Source of the DNA: Lepas anatifera
Taxonomy: Eukaryota; Arthropoda; Thecostraca; Lepadidae
Direction: 5' to 3'
DNA length: 64,000 nucleotides
NCBI GenBank assembly: GCA_034440635.1
Contig: JAOTON010001027.1
Span: 1,576,001 to 1,640,000, forward strand
Both the position numbers and the translations under genes were made by a program. Below the pieces are notes generated by a model. The model made no database searches. It saw only the letters and a list, made by a program, of their open reading frames with translations, and was not told where the DNA came from. Positions 46,301 through 58,300 of this stretch are shown piece after piece (the first letter of the stretch is position 1; every line of letters starts with the position of its first letter).

Positions 46301-49300
46301 TTGCTGGAGGCCATTTCTCTCAAACCAATTTTTAAATAATTTTTGGGTGCCATGGGTGGATTCTACGCCATTTGGAGTCCCCATATACCAATTTTGGAGG
46401 AAATTGAAAATAGTAGGGTTTTATGCCTTGGTCGATTTATGGTGGAATGACCCAACTACTATAAGAAGAGGAAGCAAGAGAGAACACTTGTCCTCTCATC
46501 GACCCCCGGTGCACTCTGAAATTGTCATGGCGCCCCCTGAAATCCCGTTTCTTATCCCCCCCCACTCCCCCCACTCAGGATACGAGTATCGGCGCCCCGC
46601 CGCAGGATTTGGCGCCTACTGTTATGATTAGTGAACCGTGTCTCATATTATATTGAAACGCAGATGGTATCGGTTATATCGAGGCCATTGCTTGATCGGC
46701 CTCAGTTTGAATCCTCGTTCTCCCGCAATTTTATCTCCAAGTACCACGGAAAAACAAGCAAATTATATGTGCGAACTAATGTGTATTGTACGTTCAAACT
46801 AAAACATTCCCCACACTCCACCTGCTAGGTTTTCCCACCAGAAAGTGACGTCCAGCCCCCTGGTCCGGATGGTGCCCTGAACGAAAATCTTAGACGCGGA
46901 TTTATTTTTGTTTGGTTGTTTTCTCTAGAAAACCCTAGATGCCCCCCCATAGAACGAAAATGCAAGACCCGGTTATGATATACTGATGTCAACGATTTAA
47001 CGTGAGCTAGTAATTCGATTTGAAGACTTATTTGTTTAAACATATCGATTTTAGTGGTTTGGTATTTTACCATTGTTATCAATGTGTACAATTGTGTGAG
47101 AAGGCCATCAAAAGCACATTTACATTAATATCCTTCACATTGAAACATTGATGCACGTCCAGTGGCTCTTCTTAAAAACAATGTACAGAGAGCTAGAAAA
47201 CAGAAGTTTGAACTGCTTTAAAGTCTTGCTCTGCACTGCCATCGAAAACGATAAAAACAGTAATGTTGTTCATGTGCAAGGCCAGCCAGAATAAGACTGG
47301 GCTTCTAATTTCTATCGCTCTTCTTCTTCTTCATAAAAAATCTCAGTGGTTCGAATTTTAAATGGGAATGAAAAACAAGAACCTCCTTCACCCACTGTAG
47401 TTCATACAAAGAAGAATATCCGGCAACACACATGAAAGCATTTGTGGTTTGGATGCAATCATGACAAGACAAATAACAGTCTCAAAGTGCAGATTGATGA
47501 CTTCCTCTACAACTAGATAGGAACCAAGGCTCCCCACTTACAGGTGTCCAAGATGAGAGACAGTGTTGGATGAGATTGTGCCGATTGGATTTAGTGCTGC
47601 GGTGCAGATGTTAATTCTGGATTTCAGGCGGGGTGGCTTGGTGTTATAAATGTGGCACATTTAGACTAGGTTAGGGTAGGTTAGGTCAATGCTTGAAAAG
47701 TGCTGCATATTCCGAGCACTACTGCGTGTACTCGGAATGTTTGGAGTCATCGTTGCAAACATTAATTAGCTCACTCAAGCAACGATCAGCTCTGCAACTA
47801 GGGCATTTATTACACACAAACTGGGGACCATTTCTGATCCACAGCCCCTCCCAATGGTTCCCGGCCCTCCGGATTGGTCTGCACTGGAAACCAATGCCCT
47901 TCTGATTGTGAATGCCCGAAAGCCCTTTCTCCTTTCGAAAATGGCTTTTGTGCCCTTTGCTGAAGCCGATTATGGACCCATATCTATGCTTTCTTGTGCT
48001 TTGCAGGAAACAAAAGTGCTCAATCAAGAAAACAGCAGCTTTTAACTGACGAATCGGCCTCCTTTAGCCCTGAAAGTGCACTTATCCTGCTATTGTTTCC
48101 CAGTATTTTTTTTTAGAAAAGCGCTGTCTCCAACTTGTTGCTACTCTCCAAACGCAACTAGAACAGACTGTTTGCATTTTACGGATGGATTTGCAGACTA
48201 GAAAACACAGGATTGGAAAGCAAATTCTGGAAAGCCGGCGCGCAGGTTCGCCGTCCACTGGCTGGTCCCACTGGATTAACCAGTTGCAGACCTGGAAAAT
48301 TGCAGCCAGCTCGCGATCAGTACTAGATCAGGAGCTCGGCGTAGTAAATCTGATCGGTGGAGCGTTTCCCACAACTTTGTCGCTGCTCGCTATCAAAACA
48401 GTCACTAACATAGCTGCTGCATGAGAAACATGTCTGCAAAGGCACACAATAGCCAGAGCACGTCATCTCGTCAGAACGATAATTGCTGCAGTTCAACGAC
48501 GCAGCAACTCCAAGGCTACTAAAGCATCGCCAACTCCACCTGCTGAGAGGGCTTTTGGGGATCAAGTTGTACTTATTCAGAGAACACATTGGACCTTGAG
48601 CCCAGGACCTACGGCTGAGGAGTCAGGTATCCTGCGGTCTAACACTAAGCCACGTATCCCCTAACACTAACTAAGTTAAAATTGTTTGATGGTATGGGAA
48701 ATTTCCGAAAAAATTTTGTTCTATAGGTACGGCTTAGAACCATTTCGCACTTTCGCAAGCAAGCGCATTTAAGCCGAACCTTAGGCCACTGATGATCATG
48801 TCAAAATATTTAACCTTTGACCTCCTTCAGGTCATCTGGAGCTACTAAAACAGGCTTTCAAACTTAAGCTGATTACTTCACTAAGAATGGTGACATACTC
48901 TGTGTTTGGATATCATTGTATATGTATTGTTATTGCCATTCGATTTATATGAATTTAATAGTCCCTTTGGTCTAACCTGACCTTGGGCCGGGTTATTATC
49001 TATTAATGATACTTAACCAACAAACCTGTGCCCAGTGACAGCTCAAGTCGATTATTAAAATCTCAATAAGCAAATACTTCAGCGCACCCAGAAACATATC
49101 CGAAACCATCCCAAAAAGGCTAAAAACATCCGAATATCTAAATAAGTGTAACGTGAGTAAAGTGAGACTGGGTCCACTTTGTTTCCAGTTTGGGCTAAGT
49201 GATGACGTCGCACTTCCAGGTTTATTTGCTTAAATTGTGTGCTTTAAACATGCTAGAAGTATCGCTAGAAGTGTTACAGTTGGTTGTGGCAAAGAAAAAA

Positions 49301-52300
49301 ACAGATAGGGATATCCGACACAGAAACCCCGAGGCAGCCGTGTCTGCATGGTGGCGAGGCTCCACGAAAAGTCGCAGGCCTCGGGTAGGTCAGGGTAGAA
49401 TTTGAAAGCTAAAAGAATTCATCCAAAATTCAGTCGAAACTTTTAGGGAAAATATGGCTTTCAGAAAGGGTAAATTGTGCCGAACTCTTCTTTCAGCGAG
49501 AGGAGATACGGGTGGGGTGGTGTCAGGTGGGGGACATAGGCGGATCCAGGATTACAATCAGGGGGACACATGATCGAGAGGGGGCGCAATCCGGACCAGG
49601 GGATACCACTTTTGGGCGGAAAAACCTTTCAGGTGAGCGCCAAATCCTATTGCAAAGGCGCCGATGTCCGCATCATGAGGGGAGGGGGCGGGGTTTGGGA
49701 AATAGACGTTTTAAGGGGACGCAGAGACCACTTCAGGGGCTGCCAAAGGTCGATCGGGGAGGGGAAGTGCCCCACCTGCCCCCTCCTGGATCCGCCTATG
49801 GTCGGGGCACCAAAATGTTGAAGAGGTGACTGATAAGTTTAAGAGACGCAAGACTGAAAGTATGGGAGTTAAGCCACATAAAAAATTTGTGCTGCACCCG
49901 TTCGACCTGTATGGTATGGGATTTGGCTACGCGGGCCCAGACTACACTACCATATACTCCCCGATAGACTAGACGTTTCCGTCGCGTGTTGTGAGCAGTG
50001 TTTTGGCATTGGGCTTGAATGAACGATGAACGGTTTGAAAATATCGAAGTAGAAATCCTAAGGTTCTGTTAGCTTGCTATGCTATGCCAGAAACATCGGA
50101 GGAAAATTCCATTTCATGTAAATCAAGATTCCTAACTAACAGATTTATTCTACAGACAGCCATACTGACACATACTCTTCCGATGGTCACAGGCACAACT
50201 TTCCGTGTACTTGGTAGAGCTCAGGCCCCAACAATGCTCAGAAAAGCCACTAATAAGCCCCACCAATCCAGAACCGTACCCCCATAATGTTATCTAGTAA
50301 TCGCGGCTCCCTGAGGCTACAGACGAGCCCCTAGCACAACTGACGGCCCCTTTGGCAGCAGACGAGCGGTCTACCATAAGAGCGACCCTCGTGGGCCTAT
50401 TGGACCCCCTATCATAATCGCACGGCCCCTGGTCACAACCGGGCCCCGTACCATAATCACGGGCTCCCTGTTGCCTAATCAGAAACCCTAGCATAACCGT
50501 TGACCCCCTTTAGCCGTATCCGGACCCCCTGTTATAATCTTGGACCAATTGGGACTCAACCGGGCCCCAGGACTAGTAGCCGCTGGTCCCCTATTTAGTA
50601 ACTTAGTCCCTATCACCATCTCAGAACCCTGCGGCCAGACTGGTCACTACTAATATGAGCAGAAGTATTTGTTTGGGCAAGAGGGGTGGAAAGTTTATTT
50701 TGGAGCCGTCCGGTTTTGTAAGCCAAAAAAAGTTGTGCGAGGTGGTGATACGGAAGGCACGGGGGGGGGTGGATCTCTATACGCAAGCACCGTACTTTGG
50801 GCGAGGGGGCAGCACGCTGGGTACTGGGGCGGTAAGATGAGAACATCACTGGCACTTGAAGCCAGGTCAAAGCTCACATCTGCCCTCGACGGGCGCCTTT
50901 CGCGCCCAATACGTCGCCCTTGCCCGTGTCAGGTGACATCAGCGATGACATGGGCAGGGGTGGATTGTTAGTTCCGAAGCTTTTGGAGGACTCGCTGGCC
51001 CCGTTCCTTGGGCGCCCTACTGTCGGCAAGCCACCTGAACAAGACGACACATAATTTGTATTTATTCCCTGCAACAGTTTGAGAGCTGAGAATATCTTAT
51101 GACCCTGCGAATCTTATCCCTTTGTGTTCGGGTCGCTCTGACAATTTCAATGCTATAAAACAGCTTATCCTGCTATATGACCATATAGAGCGCATTTCCA
51201 CGCCTCCCACGTGCAAAAGGTTTACTGCATTCAATTAGGAATGCTTTTGTCACCGTCAGCGGAGGAACTTCGGTTTCACTGCACGGCAGACCACGGACAA
51301 AGGGAGTGGGAACAATGATGGCCAGGCGACAAGGAAAGCCACAGCGGAAGACGGGGCTGGATCGTGGGGAAGGGGGTGAGCAGGCTCTTCCCTGCCTGTC
51401 TCGTTAGAGGGGTTATACGACGTCTAGACATGATATAATTCACGAAGCATTGCATTAAAACCAGGCGGCTGTTGTCTATTCCGAATAGGTAAACGTTTCA
51501 GGAGCCTATTCCCGACTCGCTTGATGCATTACATACCTAAGCAAGGCCTGCGGTCTCGATGCTGATTATGTACAGGCTTGCATCATGCATTGCGTTCTCA
51601 TAAGATGTCTCACTTTCCTTGGAATGAGAGCTTGACATACCTATTTCCCGCCCTAAGCCTGCACCCCCAAGCAGGAAATCACGCTGCGTTGTCGCGGCCG
51701 GCGGCCCTCCTGCGCAGCTGACGCGGCGGCGGCCGATTCCCGCCTGTGTTTTATGTAAGGTTTGATTGATGACGATGCTGCAGCATCCTCCTCAAGGTCA
51801 CTCTGGAGGCTAGGCTTCAGCCACTCCCCGGGCGTACCTCTGGAGGGCCCGTGCAACTCAATAATAGCCTTGTGGCAGCTATGTTAATGAGATGTTGCCC
51901 GGGTATAAACAAAGGGAAAATTGGGATGGTACAGGACAGGACAGCAGGATGAACAAAGACTCAACAACGCTATACTGAAAAGCAGCTTAGTGCTCTCTTC
52001 ATGAATGAGATGTAGGCTGTGATACGTCTAGGGGATTTCATCATATGTAATGAAAGGACCAGAATCATATGAGCGAAAAAGTCAGTGATCGTATCTAAGT
52101 GAGCAAACATTACCTCTCGCAGACTAGTCCGGGTCAATACAACCTAAAGGAAATGTGGCACCTTAATAACGCGACTTTAACTGAGAGAGCCAAGTTGTAA
52201 AGCATGCCGAAGAAACCGGTACTCAACATATCATTTATCTTGGAACTCGAAATTTCCGTAGAGAAAAGCTAAAAATATACCTGAAATGTACCCAAAATGT

Positions 52301-55300
52301 ATACCAAAGGAGCCGGCCACAGTTGTCAGCTGTTGGCGTGACATCATGCTGGCGTCACAGTCAGCAATCAGTCTGTTAAAGCCTATTGAATATGGAAGTA
52401 GTCGCCAGATCATGACGTCATGTACAGGCAGAGGTTTATTTCTTACCATAGAGAAGTATTTTTAATATCAAAATATTGAGCTTATTGTAATCTTTTTCAG
52501 AAACAATCATGCACATTTTCATGATCTTCGGCTAAAAATACCCCTTACTACACTAATTTCCGGGGTTCGACCAGGGTGCCACATTCCGTTTAACTCCATG
52601 CGTTCCATAGAAAAGTTTGGTAGCCCGACAAATAAGAAATAAGCCCAGACAGAAAATGCCAACTAATCGATGCTTGTTGATTTATAAAACTTCATAATAA
52701 GGCAGTTATATGACGTAACAGAAAACGCAAAAATGCCATCTTACGTTCTTCTCGAAGAATCTAGAACTTCGCAGTGGCTGATTCAGAAATGCCACTTGCA
52801 AGTGGTATCGGAAAATCAGCGGTTTGGCACGCGCGAGCCTGCTGGAAATCCTCTGCGGTGCCAGGCTGTGCCGCGCCCCGGATCAGCGCTGGCAGCGGCA
52901 CGAACGCCGTGTAAATTACTGGACGGATGCACCCCTCTGCTGGATGGTATCACCAGTCGGCAACCAGCCGGCTCCAGGCACTGCTGCTCTTAAACCTACC
53001 AACAACTCCCCTGCTCGAAAAAGAACACAGCGAAGCCTCTGCGGATACGTCTGAAGCACTCAATGAAAAGTGCGTCTGATTCTTGCCTGGAATTGTTAAC
53101 GATGCACCCCTTACCCCACGGCATGGGCGGCTATGCGTATCGGGAGGAACCCGGTCCGCGGTAACGCAGCTCTCCCCAGGTTGACCTGGGATGGGTGCGC
53201 TGGAGGAAAAGCTGCAGCGGAGGTTGGAAACTCCGATGGGCAGCTCCACAGCCTGACGTGATGTGCCTTCTTTGGGGTTGCGCTGATTTTGATTGGCAAC
53301 ATTCGTGGAAACACAGTGCACGAAACAGGGCCAACTTCGAGTCTATCAAATGGAGTCTAGCAACAACTACGTGTGGTCTCCCCGAGGAAGTAGAGCGGAA
53401 ATGCACTTTAAGTCAAGGAATCAGGAAGAATGAAGGCATTAGTAGCTGTTACTCAAATATATATCACAAAATATTTAAGCAATAGCAGCTTGGTTGCTCT
53501 AACTAGTGATAGGTCAGTCTACACCTTGCCCTAACTAGTGGTTAATACTAAGCAATCTGCTCCAGAAAGGTGGTGATAATCTGGTTTTAGGTGCAACGAC
53601 TTCAAATCTTACAGTAGCGTGACAGGAGGGTAGAGCACTTCATGGCCAAGACATATCAGATCCAATGCGAACCATATCTTCAATTTCCCAACGAATCCGG
53701 GCCATCCTATGTTTAAACTACTGTTATCTATCAAAATCCCCAATCAATATCCTCAGCAGGCCGATAAATCCGGGTCAACTCGTGTTTAAACTACTGTTAT
53801 CTATCCAAATCCGATTCATATCCTCAGCTTCCCGATAAATTTGTTCAACCCGTGTGTAAACTACTGTTATCGATCAAAATCCGATCCAATCCTCAGCTTT
53901 CCCGACAAATCCGGGCGAACCCGTGACATCTACTGTTATCGATCCAAGCGCGATCAATATCTGAAAAAATTCAACTAAGCCAACGAAAAATCAAGCCCAA
54001 ATCCACATCCAAGTCCAAGAGTACTTCATGACGTAAGTGCTCCACCAAAGGGTGGAGCATCGAGAACCCCCTCTCACTGACTGGTGATCGGAGGGTGAAG
54101 CAGTGGGAAACGCTCACGTCACCGACTGGGAGTGCTTGTGTATGGTAATATAGAGCTGTGTGCGGGTCTCTATATGCTACCTGTGTTTGACTGCTATGCT
54201 ACTTTCGACGGACTTCGGACTGCACCACCACCAATTGCTAAACAACAGCACTGGCTAGGAGACCAATCGCGTGGGGAACAGTCAACATACAATCCTGTAT
54301 ACAGATCAACTTGATATGATATGATAATGTCTATTCTGAAAAACAAAACAAAATCGAACGTCGAATTCTTTATGTGTTGTTATTTACCCACCGAATTTTT
54401 CTTCATAGGATGTGTTGTAATGGTGTTCCGAATCATTGTCTAGTCAAGTTTACCGCATCCACGAGAACCCTGGCCGCTATCGCAGTGCCAGACAGGATGA
54501 GCTTCTCAGCCTATTGCCTGTCCGTGGCACAGCTGCAGGCAAGCGCCAGCTCCTGTACCGTGGAGCGATGACGCAACGATTTGCCGCCGGAATCTCATGA
54601 AAATACTGCATCCCGTCTCAAACATGTCCTGAAGCAGCGCTTCATGCATGCAGTCCATTATTAGGGCTTTTATTCATATTACTCGAACTTGTTTGTTATG
54701 AATACAGGCGTGACTGTCTATGCTTCACTGTTTTTTATCGGTCTCTCTCACTTTGCATTTATTGACTCGGGTCCGAGTAGAGCCTCGTTGACTTTGATTT
54801 CTTAACATGGACGGATCCACGTTATGCACAATACAATACTATCAAAAGATCCGAGAGAACAACTACAGATCAAAACCTTGTCTAACCGAAGCTATTTGAG
54901 TGGGTAGGAAAAATCAGCCATATAGGACAGGTCATTTGGACATTTCTGCACGTTTCCTTTACACACGATGCATTGAAGTTCTACATGCGGGCACTTCATG
55001 ATGAATGATTGAACACGTTATTCTAAATAAAGAGCCTTTAAAACCATTCATGGACTCGTCACGGAAAATTTGTAATAGCTTTGGTCGGCAGTTCAGCAAT
55101 TATTAGCTTCATCACTAAACTCGCCCACGGGCAAAGCTGTAAGACCAGAAGCCAGAAGAAGAGGCGGATGTGAACACTGGCGTGGCCTTGAGCGTAAGGT
55201 CAAGTCTATCCAAGCGTAACTCCACCCACCTTATTACTGCGCTCACTAGAAAACAGCAATAAAAAGGAAAACTGCCAGTCGTGGTACTGAGGGCAGTCGG

Positions 55301-58300
55301 CTCCGTGCATCAATGGTCTTCTTCACGGATGAGAGGCAGGGCAGGCATCTCTCGAGGCTATTTACCAGCCTGACGTAGGAGAAACGGTTCGGAGACCGAG
55401 CCCAATAGAGAGCCGTGGATGGATGACCAGCTGTGATGCATGATGAGAAGCCATTAGTAGTGCATTGTGCCTTGATCGGTGGGCCATGAGAACACCATCC
55501 CTGAATGGTGGAGATAATGTCAGAAAAAGTGAATTGGGGCATGTCCTAGGGTACGGTATGCAGCTTAGTAAACAGAGCATCAAGAGAGACCAGGTGCACG
55601 CTATGGTCTGCAGAAGTCATGTGGTTGAGTTTTTATAAGTTATCTTGCTGTCATGTTCCCTTTTGTTCCAATCCCTGTCTGGAGCAGTGAGGATAAGGGG
55701 GTGACAAGAGCGCCTTAAAAAAGCTGTGGTCTCTGCATTTCAAAACGTGTTCTTGGATGTGAGGAATCTACGGGGAATACACTTACAGGTCCCCGAGGCC
55801 AACTGACTGACACCTCTACATGGGGTCTGAAGATAAGCATGCCACTTTCAATGCTTTTGGCTAACGTGCATGGTATGATGTGGCTCTACAGTAGAAAAAT
55901 TAAGCTTCCCTTAACGAATTAATAGCCTCATGCCCGTGTTCTTTTCTAAAGACGCTGACTTTTATTCAGTGTGTTTTTTTCCATTCAAATCTATGCATCC
56001 AGAGCATTACAACATTACCAATATGGCAGGAAATCAGTGTTTTCTCTGAATTATTTGTGATTTACGTCGGTAGTATTGTGAAAGCTCTTTCTTCGCTGGG
56101 TAATTCCAGACCTATACGATGACCACAAATCCGAGTCCCCTTCCGGAATGGGAATTTAGGAAGGCTCAAACTACGGAGTACCAGGTTTTGGTTGCATAGA
56201 GTCACAGAAAGATTTGTTCAAGCGAACACCTGTTGGAACCAAATAAATTACGTTTGTGTTTATATCTGCTTCGTCGAATACCATGGTAAATGCATCTATT
56301 TATTTCAAATACATGTCTGATTAAGCCTCATAACAAGCTTTTCTGTCTTAACGATACAAAGTATTGGCAGTAGAGATTTAAGGGGCGAGATTTTACTTGA
56401 TCTAGTCATCAGACAATTTTTTCAGGACCGTAATGCATTCGAAGACGATAATAACAAAACAAGAAACACCTGTGGAGGGGGGGCAAAACCAGGCGGATGC
56501 CTATTACTGGTACTACCTATTACTTGTATTGTATAGCTTGCACCTTGTAATTTTCAAACATCGTATTTTCTAAGGGACAAACTTTAAACTAAGGCTTGAA
56601 ATTGACAAAACAATAAACCCTTTGGGATTAAGATTTTCCGGTTTACCAATATTTCCGCCCACGTTTGTAACTTGTAGGCGATAGTGACTTGGTATAAATT
56701 CAGAGATGCTCAACAGCTGAGATAGCTCCATTGCTTTTATTTTGTCTTCTTATTGCCAATCATTCAAGCTTCATAGCCGAAAAGGTGCAGAATCCGCAAA
56801 TTTACAGTGTCTCACTTGGACTCTCCTCAGGGTAGCTATGGCACAATAAATGACGGGAATCCGATCATTCAACTTGCACGTGCCACGTGCTTCACCAACA
56901 CTCCACCCACTCTGATATGTTCAGTCAGTTGAATTGAATTGATCAGGCTACAGGGGCAGAGGCAGGAGTGCCGTTTGGGGGGGACAACTAGGGAGAAATG
57001 GTAGAAACATAGTGTTTTTTTAAGAAAATCGGACAAAATCTTGCCATTTGGGGGGCATGGCCCCTTGGCCCCCTCTGCGTCTGCCAGTGTCAGGCTATAA
57101 CATGGTGAATATCCCGTAAAGTTTTATTGCACCCTTTCGGAGATATAAGCTTTTATTAGCGTGACGATGCAATGAATCATTGAGGATGCATTCATCCTCA
57201 ATTAGGATATAGTTTCGGGAGCTTCTCTTGCTGCGCACTCTTCAATTACTCCGCAAAGTCACGTCGTCACTCTGCCGTTTCTGCGTCATAAGCCAGTCAG
57301 CTCAGAAGCATGGGAAAACCCGTTCTGCGGTTAGCTTGTGGTCTGGCAGGCCTCCCCAGTGCCGCCAACATATTAGAGTGTTACGTTCGTAGTAGAAAAA
57401 CTAGGTAGAACAGCAGGTGAACAACAAATCGACCAAAAAACCTCGAAAAACGCCAGTCATTCCAAATGAGAACAATGTTTTGTCTAGGATAGTGTCGGGA
57501 GCAGATATTCACCTGACGATGCTGACGCCCTCACATGATCGACGACTTTTCAGCTATTACCCGAAACAAGTGCGTGTGAAGGGGGTTTAAGGACGCTTCC
57601 AGCGGCTTGGCTATATCGCACCCAATTGCCTCAAGCAATCTTCGGGGCTTCCGAGATATGTAGCTTTTCAAATGAAAGCTTCTTACTCATGTATAAATAA
57701 AAACAATGTAAGTCTGAACAATCTTGGGAACTTCACAAACAATGAAAACAGTCGTGTAATACAATTTTGGAAACCGTAAATGTTTCATTTTTTATGAAAT
57801 ACATCAGGACGCGACCGTAAGTTTTTTTCTGACATCAAGGCATGATGTATTTCATTTTCACATAAGACTCATAAAATGTGCTCTCTGCTATTCCTTTTAC
57901 ATTTCTGCATGTGGCTACACCGCAAATTTTAAGGGTCTCTTCAACCTTACAGCCTATAGTTTTGCACTAATGATAGAACTTGAACCAATACCTTCGTATT
58001 TGTCTTGCCATAGTAATTACAAAATATGCCACATGACCCCTCAAGGTAATCGGGAATCTTATGGCACGGGACCCAATAAAATTATAGGTTTTGCTTTTAG
58101 TCAGCACCTCTTGTTTGAACGCGTTTATTGAACAAGCACCTGTATACATTTTCTTCAGCCCGTCCTGTGCACTGGTCGGAACTGTAATGTATCCTGGACA
58201 CGGGGGGGGTATTCTAGTCCTCCCTCCTAACTCGAGAACTACGCAACTAATTTTCCTTATCTAAAAGGCAAATGACGTCATAATCAAGGTAAATATACGT

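Larger units (their letters stand above)
42818..46454. mobile_element. 3.6-kb element with about 0.5-kb inverted arms
   Basis: The left arm 42818-43332 and right arm 45951-46454 are reverse complements with moderate divergence, from TGGGTCATTCCACC at the tip to CCATCGTAAC (left) and GTTACGATAG (right). The interior has a possible further TTAA element start at 43433, a three-copy 161-bp tandem repeat and family F copy 2. No transposase frame and no clear target duplication. It occupies Gasp intron 1. Confidence 0.8.

Noticed and set aside
47719..48027. Minus-strand frame with CNKCPSCRADRC
   Set aside because: The cysteine spacing fits no zinc-finger family I know, and no splice or promoter signals surround it.
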